A stretch of DNA of 13,802 nucleotides. It comes from an uncultured Chthoniobacterales bacterium. Its GTDB lineage: Bacteria; Verrucomicrobiota; Verrucomicrobiia; Chthoniobacterales; CAKUMP01. The stretch covers positions 1 through 13,802 of the forward strand of contig CAKUMP010000033.1 in the NCBI GenBank assembly GCA_934667795.1, read 5' to 3'. Shown piece by piece: positions 1 to 8,087 of this stretch. How positions within the stretch are numbered: the stretch's first letter is position 1; every line of letters starts with the position of its first letter. The notes below the pieces were generated by a model, which saw nothing but the letters and a program-made list of their open reading frames with translations, was not told where the DNA came from and made no database searches. Both the position numbers and the translations under genes were made by a program.

Positions 1-80
1 TCTCTTATCATGTCCAGGATGATTCGCTTTACATTCACACGCCTTCATTCAATGGTTATGCGCTGTTTGTCATTGAATAA
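1..80 (+). CDS. C-terminal end of an upstream protein (partial)
   Basis: An open frame enters from the left edge (codons in phase with position 3) and stops with TAA at 78-80. About 25 residues are visible, ending in NGYALFVIE. This alternating hydrophobic ending resembles the last strand of the beta-sandwich that closes many glycoside hydrolases and related secreted enzymes, but it is too short to name. The next gene starts 15 bases later on the same strand, which suggests an operon with the two polysaccharide-degrading enzymes that follow. Confidence 0.5.
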   Translation, partial: SYHVQDDSLYIHTPSFNGYALFVIE

Positions 81-95
81 CCCACCCGCAACAAC

Positions 96-1769
96 ATGAA
101 ACATCACAAAATCACAGCTTTCGTTTTTACACTGCTTTTTGCAGCGCACATCCAGCCCATTTCTCACGCATCGTCGTCTGCTCCCATTTCTGAAGACAAA
201 AAAAAGGCGGTGCTTGAAGCGATTCGAAAAGAAGTTTCTCTGCCTGCAGTCAGTGATGTCGGATACCCCCTCCCCCTGACCAGCACCTGGAATATTGGAA
301 TTTTTCATTACAGATGGGAAAACCGTCCACGTGGTGCAGACCCGGCATGGCAATTAGAACAAATAGAAATGGGGCATCATTTTCTGCCAACATTTGCATT
401 CCCGGGATTTGATTTTGATGACGAAAAATATTCTGTCTATTTATACCCGCCTTTTGAAAAAGTGAGAGATTACCAGTTGCCTTTTGTTTTTATGGGCAGC
501 CAGTGGGAACGGCATCTGACAGAGCTCGAAGAGTATTTCAATCTGCCACCGGAGCAAAACCCGAATGTGCTCACTCCAGAGGGAGAAATTCTGAAAAAGG
601 TGGACCCCTTCGGTCCAACAGAACCCTGGTACGAAGTCGGGAAAAAAATTACCGATCATGCTGTCATGGCCAAATTACAGGAAATTTATCCCAATCCTCC
701 CCGTATCATTTTTCTTTCCAATAACGAACATTCCAAACTCACCTGGCATGAAGCGGAAACTTCTCAACGGTACCTGGAAAAATATGGTCCCGGCAAACCG
801 GATGCCTTCAAACGCAAAGTTGTTGGCGATGCCTGGATTGAAAAATACCGTGCGCTGCAAAAAGGAATGCGCGATGGATTAAAAAATGAAAACTGGCAGA
901 AAAATGTCATTTTCATCGCATATGGAGGAGATGTCGGGATGGAAGCCATGGGACGCTGGGGTGGCTGGATGAATTATAGCCTGCACTCCCAAGGACGTAT
1001 AAGTATCGCCCCTTTTATGTGGGATGGTGTTTCGCCGTCTTATTATATGGCTCCCTACACGCCAAACACCGATTACCAGGTTTCGAGTAATCAGATTCAA
1101 ACCATGAATACGATTTTCGCTATTCAGGAAACCTACAAAATCAATCCTGACTTCTGGTATGAAATGTCCACCTGGGATGGACATGTGACCAGAGAAAATC
1201 CAAAATGGAAATCACGTCTGGAGTCATATCGGGAGGCAGGGCAAGTATATGACATGGAACGTTATCGAGGATGGATCCAGTTCGGGCTCTGGCTTCAACG
1301 CCCGCGCGCGGTCCGCCTGTATGAAGACTGGATCGCTCCACTGGAAACTTTTGAAGAAAAATTTAAAAATGTCGAACGCGTGGTGGATCGTCTTTATAAA
1401 GATGAAACCTTGCAGCGCTATTGGAGAAAAGGCGAACTGGTCGCAAACAAAGCGCAAGCACATCCCTATCAACATCAAATTCCAAATGAAATTGCGATTA
1501 AACAGCGCTGGTTCCTGTTGGATACGGACCTTACCCCGCCACGTCCGTGGAAATTATCGACAGAAATTCCGGTTTTTTCTCTCGCCCTTCAATTAGGTGA
1601 ATCCCCCAACCGCTCCTGGCTTGTTTATGCGCATGCTCCTTTGAAAAATTATCAGAATGTGCAAATCACCATCCCTGACTGGAAATCGATCCCTCTCGAT
1701 GTCTCACGCGAAGGCGTTTTTTATGAAATTCAGGAATCGGATGAAAGTATCAAAGAAATAGAGGAGTAA
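96..1769 (+). CDS. Secreted glycoside-hydrolase-like protein, unclassified family
   Basis: This is a 557-residue protein with a signal peptide: KHHK, then a hydrophobic stretch to about residue 19, with likely cleavage near SHA-SSS (about 23-26). The body is rich in Trp and Tyr, as carbohydrate-active enzymes often are. Two acidic sites could form a retaining catalytic pair on a TIM barrel: Glu211 in LSNNEHSKLTW, with the NE of clan GH-A acid/base strands, and Glu356 in FWYEMSTWDGH. The spacing of about 145 residues is compatible with strands 4 and 7. Residues after about 480 look like a small C-terminal beta domain. I do not recognise a numbered family, so the glycosidase role is inferred from these motifs and from the lyase gene 58 bases downstream. 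No Shine-Dalgarno sequence precedes the ATG. The alternative is a non-catalytic secreted protein of the same locus. Confidence 0.7.
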   Translation: MKHHKITAFVFTLLFAAHIQPISHASSSAPISEDKKKAVLEAIRKEVSLPAVSDVGYPLPLTSTWNIGIFHYRWENRPRGADPAWQLEQIEMGHHFLPTFAFPGFDFDDEKYSVYLYPPFEKVRDYQLPFVFMGSQWERHLTELEEYFNLPPEQNPNVLTPEGEILKKVDPFGPTEPWYEVGKKITDHAVMAKLQEIYPNPPRIIFLSNNEHSKLTWHEAETSQRYLEKYGPGKPDAFKRKVVGDAWIEKYRALQKGMRDGLKNENWQKNVIFIAYGGDVGMEAMGRWGGWMNYSLHSQGRISIAPFMWDGVSPSYYMAPYTPNTDYQVSSNQIQTMNTIFAIQETYKINPDFWYEMSTWDGHVTRENPKWKSRLESYREAGQVYDMERYRGWIQFGLWLQRPRAVRLYEDWIAPLETFEEKFKNVERVVDRLYKDETLQRYWRKGELVANKAQAHPYQHQIPNEIAIKQRWFLLDTDLTPPRPWKLSTEIPVFSLALQLGESPNRSWLVYAHAPLKNYQNVQITIPDWKSIPLDVSREGVFYEIQESDESIKEIEE

Positions 1770-1827
1770 AATTTGTTCTCAAACCTACTTCCCCTCACTC
1801 ACTAGCCTTATTTAACTAAACGTCATC

Positions 1828-4740
1828 ATGCTTCGTTCTCTTATTTTTGGAATATTCACATTGTCATTTTCCAGCCTTGCTGCTGAAACGCCACCTGCTT
1901 TTATTTATGCATTGGCGGAACACCCCTGGCAGGGAGAAGCCACTCTGACATCCACGGTGGATGAGGCATCAGGCATGGCATGTCTGGAATACTCTGAATA
2001 CAGCCCGCAACAAACGGCTGTTTTTTATGTAGAATTTCCTGATCCCGGTCTGGACCAGTATGACGCACTTGAATTCTCATGGAAACTTGGTGATTCCGAT
2101 GCAAATGTGGTGGTCAGCATCGAAGGATACCCCGAAAATAGTATGAGACAATATTATTTGCGTAAACGCCCGAACCCCCGTGGACATTGGCAACAGGTAT
2201 TTCTCAGCCTGAGGCAGGATGACGATGGCGCCGGGTACAAAGAAGTCGATGCTGTTAAACCCGGCACTCTTCGGTTGAAGTTTTCGGTTTCTCTGCGCGA
2301 TCTTGAAGGCTCAGACAATCCGCATGTTCTCTTCCGTTTTACTTCTCCGCGTCTGATGCGTTACCCGGTGCGGATGGAAGGCGACTTTACGGCGGTAAAG
2401 ACATTTCAGAACGAAGAACAGACAGGCCAGCGGTATAAACTTCACCTGATCAACCAGACTGACACCACCCAAAAAGTACATTTAGCCTCGGATAATGCAC
2501 ATCTGGAAAATTTCTCTCTGAAACTTCCCTCCCTGCCCATAGAGCTTGCAGCGGGAGAAAAGAAGGAAATAGAAATCGATATTTTCACCGATTCATCGAA
2601 AGCAAAATTGTTGCCTCCCTTATACCTGGAAGAAGCCACCCTCTTTGCATGGGCTGAACAATACCCGGATTTAAAAACCACATGGTTTGACAGTTATTTT
2701 ATCAATCGTCTTATCGGCACGGTACCACCTGATTTATCCTCCTCGCCCTGGTTTGTCACAGACACACAACGCAAACAGGCACTGGAAAAAATTGCGAATA
2801 TCCCCGAAGCACAAAAACTTTTTCAGAAAATGGAAAAGGAATCCAATGAATGGCTGGAAAAAGAAATTATTCTTCCCAAACATTTTCATGGCTATTCCGG
2901 GTATTATACCTGTCGCGAACATTCTTCGCCCTTGCGCTATCAAAAACAAGGAAGCCACTGGTGCATTAAAGGCGAACACGTGATTGAAGGCGACGAGATA
3001 GTGGACCGCGCTGGCGATTACCTGCAACATTCCGCCTGGACAGATGCTGCACTCGAACTGGCGCGCGTCGGCTGGCTGACACAAGACAAAAAGTTTTCAA
3101 AAAAAGCGGCTGACATTCTTCTGGCGTATGCAGAAATTTATCCTGAGCTTCCACTTTTCAAAGAAGCATCGACCGGGTATCATTCACGCATCGCGCATGC
3201 GGTTCTGGGTGAATGCTGGTGGTTTGATCCCATCCCGTATGCATTTGATCTGGTACGTGGTGCGGGCGTTTTAAGCGAGGAGGAAGATACCAGAATCACA
3301 AAGCGTCTGATCCTTCCGGCGATCTCTACGATTCATAATCATCGCAATGCAGCGAACCAACACGCAGAAATCAATCACGCCGTCGGGGTTGGAGCTTTTG
3401 TCGCAAAACACTGGCCACTGGCCGCCGAAGCTTTAGATGGTGAAGTTGGTATTCGTTTCCAATGGAAAGAAGATTTCGATCTCGACGGGATGTCCGTAGA
3501 ACGAGAACTGCCTTATCATTTCGTCGCGGTAAGACCATTTGCCCAAATGGCACAAGCCTATGAAACAGCCGGACTGAAAATTTTTGACCAGACATTCAAG
3601 CGTCTGTTTAATGCTCCCATTGCGTATTCGTCTGATCAAAACGTGCAAGGATTTGCATCTGTTTATGAACTGGCTCTTGCGGTCTGGGATGATCCTGATT
3701 TTGCCCGACAGGTCAAATTCCACCGCGATAAAAACTGGAACTGGGATTCCCTGTTAAGTCCGGCAGCGCAAATCGAGGACACCAATCTACGCATTAGTAA
3801 TTCCACACTTCCTGCCGGAGGATATACAACCCTGAGACAGGAATTGAATGATGGTTCACTCACAACCGCCATGGTGAATTACGGTTCTCCTGCGTGGCGT
3901 AGTGGAAAAGCATTGCTTGATCCACTCATTACCTGGAAAGATCTTCCATTAAACCTGCGGATTTTCAGAATTGGTTATGGCTATGATGGAAAATCTTTTT
4001 CCTACACACCGGCAGCAGGAAACAGTCTTCTGGTGGACGGCAAGGGTGGCAGCATGCTGCGTACTGAACAAGTTACCATCCTGGATTCTCCCACTCCCGC
4101 CGCGCGTTGGACGACTCCACCTAACCGTCCCCTGTTCGCTGGCGTGGAATGGTCACGTACGATCGTACTTTGCAAAGATACGACGATTGTACTGGATCAG
4201 TTAACCAGCAAGCAGGCACATCAGTTCGATCTGATCACCTACCTCCCATACGCATTCAACGAAACTCCACAAACCAAAGAATATCCCGATCTCCTTCAAG
4301 AAGGTGATGGATACGAATATTTCCGTCATCCAACCATCGCTACAGACAAAATACAAAAATTGTCCTACTTATTAGATCCAAAAAAGAAAAATGTAACAGG
4401 AGAGGTCGTTTTTCTTGGAACACCGGAAACCGTTTTTCTTGCAGAAGCGCAAGCGGGGTGGCACCCGCGATGGATCCCAAGCGTCATCCGTCGGTTTAAT
4501 GGAAATGCAGGCTGGTCGGTCACGGCATTTTCAGGAAAAGATAATCCGGATGCCAAAGAAGTTCAGATTCGTCCTCTTCCCATCACACGAGAAAATGGAG
4601 AAAAATTGCCGCCCGAAGAAGCACTGGCAGTAGAAGTGATTTCTGGTGACGCCCGATACCGTATCCTCACCTCTCGTTTCAGCGAAAAGCTGATGGTAGA
4701 AAACGAACCCTTCCAAGGCCCACTCGATGTTCGAAAATAA
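1828..4740 (+). CDS. Secreted heparinase II/III-type polysaccharide lyase
   Basis: This is a 970-residue protein with a short signal peptide (LIFGIFTLSFSSLAA, cleavage near residue 19). Residues about 25-170 look like a beta-sandwich of carbohydrate-binding type, and about 180-290 like a second beta domain. Residues about 300-660 are helical and fit the alpha/alpha toroid of uronic-acid polysaccharide lyases, with ANQHAEINHAVGVG at about 508-521 and DGMSVERELPYHF at about 552-564. The second matches the DG..E.S..YH signature of heparinase II/III-like and alginate lyases, with Tyr and His as catalytic candidates. The C-terminal part (about 665-970) has the family beta-sandwich, including LLDPLI and PAGNSLLVDGKG, the latter resembling the usual HNTVVVDG. 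It would cleave a uronate-containing, possibly sulfated, glycan outside the cytoplasm. The substrate cannot be read from sequence. The ATG has no clear Shine-Dalgarno. A hairpin 13 bases past the stop may end the transcript. Confidence 0.82.
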   Translation: MLRSLIFGIFTLSFSSLAAETPPAFIYALAEHPWQGEATLTSTVDEASGMACLEYSEYSPQQTAVFYVEFPDPGLDQYDALEFSWKLGDSDANVVVSIEGYPENSMRQYYLRKRPNPRGHWQQVFLSLRQDDDGAGYKEVDAVKPGTLRLKFSVSLRDLEGSDNPHVLFRFTSPRLMRYPVRMEGDFTAVKTFQNEEQTGQRYKLHLINQTDTTQKVHLASDNAHLENFSLKLPSLPIELAAGEKKEIEIDIFTDSSKAKLLPPLYLEEATLFAWAEQYPDLKTTWFDSYFINRLIGTVPPDLSSSPWFVTDTQRKQALEKIANIPEAQKLFQKMEKESNEWLEKEIILPKHFHGYSGYYTCREHSSPLRYQKQGSHWCIKGEHVIEGDEIVDRAGDYLQHSAWTDAALELARVGWLTQDKKFSKKAADILLAYAEIYPELPLFKEASTGYHSRIAHAVLGECWWFDPIPYAFDLVRGAGVLSEEEDTRITKRLILPAISTIHNHRNAANQHAEINHAVGVGAFVAKHWPLAAEALDGEVGIRFQWKEDFDLDGMSVERELPYHFVAVRPFAQMAQAYETAGLKIFDQTFKRLFNAPIAYSSDQNVQGFASVYELALAVWDDPDFARQVKFHRDKNWNWDSLLSPAAQIEDTNLRISNSTLPAGGYTTLRQELNDGSLTTAMVNYGSPAWRSGKALLDPLITWKDLPLNLRIFRIGYGYDGKSFSYTPAAGNSLLVDGKGGSMLRTEQVTILDSPTPAARWTTPPNRPLFAGVEWSRTIVLCKDTTIVLDQLTSKQAHQFDLITYLPYAFNETPQTKEYPDLLQEGDGYEYFRHPTIATDKIQKLSYLLDPKKKNVTGEVVFLGTPETVFLAEAQAGWHPRWIPSVIRRFNGNAGWSVTAFSGKDNPDAKEVQIRPLPITRENGEKLPPEEALAVEVISGDARYRILTSRFSEKLMVENEPFQGPLDVRK

Positions 4741-4746
4741 ATTCCT

Positions 4747-4850
4747 TGGGAGCGCCGACGTCCCCGTCGGCAGGTCTTTTGCCGGGCACGCCGACGTCCC
4801 GTCGGCTTTGAAGCGCGACAGTTCCCGCCGCTTTTGATCGAACAACAAAG
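4747..4850. repeat. Left cluster of GACGTC-centred hairpin repeats
   Basis: There are two hairpins. One is GCCGACG-TCCC-CGTCGGC at 4754-4771 and the other is GCCGAC-GTCCC-GTCGGC at 4790-4806. They are followed by a tail (TTTGAAGCGCGACAG, then CCGCCGCTTTTGATCGAA) to about 4843. Read in reverse complement, the whole stretch matches 5484-5590 in order, including the spacer between hairpins and the tail. The layout (palindromes, multiple units, next to a convergent intergenic boundary) is REP/BIME-like. The first hairpin starts 13 bases after the lyase stop and is followed by GGTCTTTT, so it may also act as a transcription terminator. Confidence 0.8.
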
Positions 4851-5126
4851 GAGTTTCAATCATCAAAAAAAATCCCGCACTAAAACATTTTAAGTAAAGA
4901 TGTGGCATCAAGACGGAGGATATTTTGGGCCTGACGCGAAGCCTGAAACTCAAGCGTATCAAGACGATACACAGAGTGTAGCCGACAAAGTCAGGCACAG
5001 AATAGACCCGTCAAATGACTATAGGTTTACTTAAATTGCTCTAAAAGAATCGAATCAAGAGAACGTGCTCTAAAAGGGCAAGCTATGTCAGACCAAAGCA
5101 ACGCCCTGGGTTTGGTGCAGAGAGAA

Positions 5127-5315
5127 ATAAATCTTGTAAGAGGAAGCTAAAACGGTGATTCCCGCTTGTCTTTCGATCACGCATTTACAGCTTTGTCTTT
5201 AATTGACACTTTAATTGGATAGACGCTACAGACCACTTTAACGATTTCTGTAAATCTGCTGCTGCCGGTCAATGCAGGGCGTCCTAACAAGCGTAGTTCG
5301 TTCAAACGAACATGA
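5127..5315 (+). pseudogene. Degenerate second copy of the 62-codon hipA-linked gene
   Basis: A hand alignment to the reverse strand of 10672-10860 shows the same gene in decay. The ATG is ATA here. One base is inserted near AGCTAAAACGG. The codon matching GGA of the intact copy is TGA (5199-5201 region). One base is missing from the T run near 5236, which shifts the frame. Between the lesions the protein sequence persists: LVFRSRIYSFVFN and HFNWIDA against LVSRPRAYRFVLN and RFNWVDA in the intact copy, and after the frameshift NLLLPVNAGRPNKRSSFKRT with the stop in the same place (TGA for TAA). Some differences are synonymous (GTA/GTG, CTG/CTA), so the frame was once under selection. No hipA remnant could be recognised upstream. 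Confidence 0.75.
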
Positions 5316-5385
5316 TTAGAAAGGGCTAAGTTTAAGTACCCCCCAATTATGGGGGATTATAACATAATATTTCATATTTTTCAAC
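5316..5385. repeat. Conserved dyad-rich 3' tail, copy B (inverted relative to copy A)
   Basis: This stretch follows the dead small gene and matches, in reverse complement, 10602-10671 with only a few mostly transition differences. It holds CCCCCC-AATTAT-GGGGG at 5339-5355 and then ATTAT-AAC-ATAAT at 5356-5368, ending near TTTTTCAAC (5377-5385). A further dyad, GTTCGTT-CA-AACGAAC, overlaps the gene end at 5296-5311. The tail is better conserved than the upstream half of the gene, which suggests a function as DNA or RNA, for example an element end or a transcript 3' end. It lacks a strong U tract after the G run, so it is not a textbook terminator. Confidence 0.75.
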
Positions 5386-5483
5386 ACTTTCTGCTGAAAA
5401 AGAAAAATTTGCGAGTACGAGGTTTCTCAGCGTTTTGGTTCGAAGAACGATGGCGTTTCAATCATTAAAAAAATTCGCATATC

Positions 5484-5660
5484 CATTTCGATAGGATCCA
5501 AAGTGGCGGGAACAACCGCACTTCACAGCCGACGGGACGTCGGCGTACCCAGCAAGAAGAGTCTGCCGACGGGGACGTCGGCGCTCCCAGCTTCATTTCG
5601 ATACGATCCAAAACGCCGAAAACACCCGAACTCCAAAGCCGACGAGGACGTCAACGTTCC
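5484..5660. repeat. Right cluster of GACGTC-centred hairpin repeats
   Basis: Three palindromic units are present: GCCGAC-GGGAC-GTCGGC (5528-5544), GCCGACG-GGGA-CGTCGGC (5565-5582) and a decayed one (5638-5655, with GTCAAC instead of GTCGGC). The first two mirror the left cluster in inverted orientation. A lead-in CATTTCGATA.GATCCAAA occurs at 5484 and again at 5594, so there is also a direct tandem repeat with a period of 110 bases. The last unit ends about 20 bases from the esterase stop codon, on its downstream side. Confidence 0.8.
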
Positions 5661-5675
5661 CGGCAGCGTGATGTA

Positions 5676-6500
5676 TTACTGGACTCCTAAATTTCGGATG
5701 TAGTGGCGGAGCAGGTCGGCTTCGAACAGGAGTTGGAGAGGTTCGTGAACATTTCCTTCCACGTCCGTTTCTCTTAATGTGTGGCCTAACCCGCGTGCTT
5801 CGTGAAAAATCACATCTACGTTGGCTGCTTTCAAACGTTCCAGCATTGCCAGTCCTTGGGAGAATGGAACGGTGGGATCTGCAGACCCATGCGCCATCCA
5901 TATCGGTGGCATATTCTCATGCACATGAAATAGCGGCGATGCTGCCTGGTATTGACTTCTCAACTCTTCTGGAGTGCCTCCAATAAATTTTTCTGTCATC
6001 GTACTCCCGCGTTGCTGATCCCAGGCATACTGCTTCTCTAAATCCATAATGCCCGCCATCTGCACCACCGCACGAATTTCCGGACGTTCCGACGTTTCCT
6101 TGATCCCGCGAGTCGCCAGCAGCATCGTCAGATGTCCACCAGCGGAGCTTCCGAACACTCCGGCGCGTTTACAATCCAATCCATATTCCGCACCATGCGC
6201 ATATAACCATTTCCACTGGCCTAACACATCTTCATACGCCGCCGGGAATACATGCTCGGGGGCGTGTCGATACGTCCCTAACACCAATCCTATGCCTAAC
6301 GGTGCTAAACGTGACCACAAATACGAATACGACTTCCGATCTCCATTTTGCCATCCGCCTCCATGTATCCCATGTATAAAAGAGACTGGACCCTCCACAC
6401 CTGCCGGCGTGTAAATATCCATAATCCCGCGTTCACCCAGTTCCGGATTCACCTCAACCTGTCTGATCATTCCAGCCTCAGAAGATTCTATTTGTGTCAT
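5676..6500 (-). CDS. Alpha/beta-hydrolase esterase (BD-FAE / HSL-like)
   Basis: This is a cytoplasmic 274-residue serine hydrolase with no signal peptide. The oxyanion-hole motif HGGGW is at 46-50. The nucleophile elbow GSSAGG at 117-122 gives Ser119, Asp208 lies in GSADPTVP and His240 in GLGHT, so the Ser-Asp-His triad is complete and correctly ordered. The family includes feruloyl and acetyl esterases and other carboxylesterases, and a role in removing acyl groups from glycan fragments would suit the neighbouring degradation genes. That link is inference only, since the gene is convergent with that cluster. The start is uncertain. The ATG at 6500 has AGAGGA almost touching it, whereas the in-frame ATG at 6470 has GAGG five bases upstream and would give 264 residues. 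It lies 108 bases downstream of rarA on the same strand and may be co-transcribed. Confidence 0.85.
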   Translation of the reverse strand: MTQIESSEAGMIRQVEVNPELGERGIMDIYTPAGVEGPVSFIHGIHGGGWQNGDRKSYSYLWSRLAPLGIGLVLGTYRHAPEHVFPAAYEDVLGQWKWLYAHGAEYGLDCKRAGVFGSSAGGHLTMLLATRGIKETSERPEIRAVVQMAGIMDLEKQYAWDQQRGSTMTEKFIGGTPEELRSQYQAASPLFHVHENMPPIWMAHGSADPTVPFSQGLAMLERLKAANVDVIFHEARGLGHTLRETDVEGNVHEPLQLLFEADLLRHYIRNLGVQ

Positions 6501-6608
6501 TTCCTCTCACTAATGCAGTTACAAACCTCTATGACAAGCATTTTTACGTCGATATTCGTAGAAATGGCCCCCCGGCGCCATCCCGTATCATGAGCCGCAA
6601 TCCGGAAT

Positions 6609-7955
6609 TTACCCTTTGGACTGCTCGTGCAGCGACCTCCAGTAATCCAGACGTTCCTGGATCCGTTTTTCATAGCCATTTCCTGTCGGAGTATAATAAA
6701 CGCGTCCTTCCGGCAAATACGCCTGTGGGATATACCCCTCTTCTGAATCATGCGCATATTTATACCCTTTTCCATGCCCTAACGATTTTGCCCCTTTATA
6801 ATGACTATCTCGTAAATGTTTTGGCACTGCCAACGTCCGACCATTTCGTACATCCGTCAGTGCAGCATCCACGCCTGCATACGCCCGGTTACTTTTCGGG
6901 GCAGTCGCAATATAAACGGCGGCATGCGCCAGAGGAATCCGTGCTTCCGGCATCCCGGTAAATTCCACCGCCTGTTGCGCCGCTACCGCCACCACCAAAG
7001 CATTAGAATCCGCTAATCCCACATCCTCACTCGCACAAATAATAATCCTTCGGGCAATAAAACGAATATCCTCTCCCACATGAAGCATTTTCGCCAGCCA
7101 ATACAAAGTCGCATCCGGATCAGATCCCCGCATACTTTTAATAAACGCACTGATCGTATCATAATGTCCATCCCCCGTTGGATCATAAACCACCGCTTTT
7201 TGTTGAATCGATTCCTCGGCGATCGCCAAAGTTACTCGCACGATGCCATCTTCTCCCGGGGGAGTGGTCATTACCGCAATTTCCAGCGCATTCAGCGACC
7301 GTCGTGCATCGCCATCTGAAATCACTGCAATATGCTCCAGCGCAGCATCTTCCACCTCTGTACGGATTTTTCCAAGCCCACGGGACTCATCCGACAATGC
7401 CCGTTTCATCAGTTGCACCAGACTTTTCTCCGAAACCGGTTCCAATTGAAAAATCTGGGATCGCGACACCAGTGGGCTATTAACATAAAAATGAGGATTA
7501 TGTGTCGTCGCACCAATCAACCGGATCAGGCCGCTTTCCACATCCGGTAATAAAACATCCTGCTGCGCTTTATTAAACCGGTGGATTTCATCAATAAACA
7601 AAATGGTTTTCTCGCCGGAGCGCTGCATGCGTTGGGTGGCCGCTGCCAGCACACGTCGCATATCGGCAGTTCCTGATTCCACCCCACTCAGGCGCTCGAA
7701 TACCGATTTTGTCGATCGTGCGATAATCTGGGCCAGGGACGTTTTCCCGACCCCCGGGGGTCCAAAAAACAGGAGGGAAGATACCCGATCTGCCTCAATC
7801 AACCGCCTTAACAGTTTCCCCGGCGCCAGCAAATGCTCCTGTCCCACAAATTCGTCCAGGGTCTCCGGACGCATCCGTGCAGACAACGGCGCATCGGGTG
7901 CCAACCCTTTCACGGCCTCCTGACGGCTGAATTCTTTCCCAAATAAATCATCCAT
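6609..7955 (-). CDS. rarA: Replication-associated recombination protein A (RarA/MgsA AAA+ ATPase)
   Basis: This is a 448-residue AAA+ protein of the clamp-loader-like RarA/MgsA/WRNIP1 family, which acts at stalled replication forks. Walker A GPPGVGKT lies at about 65-72, Walker B is FIDEIHRFNKAQQD, and sensor 1 is LIGATTHNPHF. The C-terminal tetramerisation region ends with the family hallmarks KGYKYAHD, YIPQAYLPEG and YYTPTGNGYE. Length and domain order are normal for the family. I chose the ATG at 7955 (MDDLFG) because AAGGTGAT lies at good spacing before it. A GTG at 7982 would add nine residues (MRIWQGDRG) of no known function. The gene is divergent from rpmB across a 132-base gap. Confidence 0.95.
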   Translation of the reverse strand: MDDLFGKEFSRQEAVKGLAPDAPLSARMRPETLDEFVGQEHLLAPGKLLRRLIEADRVSSLLFFGPPGVGKTSLAQIIARSTKSVFERLSGVESGTADMRRVLAAATQRMQRSGEKTILFIDEIHRFNKAQQDVLLPDVESGLIRLIGATTHNPHFYVNSPLVSRSQIFQLEPVSEKSLVQLMKRALSDESRGLGKIRTEVEDAALEHIAVISDGDARRSLNALEIAVMTTPPGEDGIVRVTLAIAEESIQQKAVVYDPTGDGHYDTISAFIKSMRGSDPDATLYWLAKMLHVGEDIRFIARRIIICASEDVGLADSNALVVAVAAQQAVEFTGMPEARIPLAHAAVYIATAPKSNRAYAGVDAALTDVRNGRTLAVPKHLRDSHYKGAKSLGHGKGYKYAHDSEEGYIPQAYLPEGRVYYTPTGNGYEKRIQERLDYWRSLHEQSKG

Positions 7956-8087
7956 ACCCCTATCACCTTGCCATATCCTCACAATTCCACAAATCGAAAA
8001 TCTCGAATAAATCCGAGAAAGTAATTGACGTCTGAGGCGAAAAATGGCAGATTCACCATTCGCTTTTTATATTTACGGGAGAAAATT

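Larger units (their letters stand above)
4741..5675. other. Long intergenic region between convergent genes; repeats and one dead gene
   Basis: This is 935 bases without an intact gene, between the 3' ends of the lyase (+) and the esterase (-). It contains a left and a right cluster of GCCGAC/GTCGGC hairpins in inverted orientation. A direct repeat pair sits just inside them: GTTTCAATCAT followed by an A run, at 4853-4872 and 5455-5473. A dead copy of the 62-codon hipA-linked gene with its 3' tail lies at 5127-5385. The stretch 4873-5126 has no feature I can name. A 44-codon frame (ATG 4900, stop 5032-5034) lacks a good ribosome site and any recognisable motif, so I did not call it. The open frames across the hairpins are by-products of the repeats. 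Confidence 0.8.

Noticed and set aside
4531..4998. 155-codon open frame on the minus strand
   Set aside because: It overlaps the lyase 3' end and the GACGTC hairpins, its TGTSALP-like residues are a translation of the repeat, and it has no domain.
4900..5034. 44-codon open frame upstream of the dead small gene
   Set aside because: It has no clear ribosome site, no recognisable motif and no second copy in the window to test coding. It could be a remnant, but cannot be supported.
5503..5703. 66-codon open frame on the plus strand
   Set aside because: It consists almost wholly of hairpin repeat sequence.
8025..8053. TTGACG box before rpmB as a promoter
   Set aside because: The element at 17-base spacing (CAGATT) is a poor -10, and the nearby TATATT is too close to the start codon.
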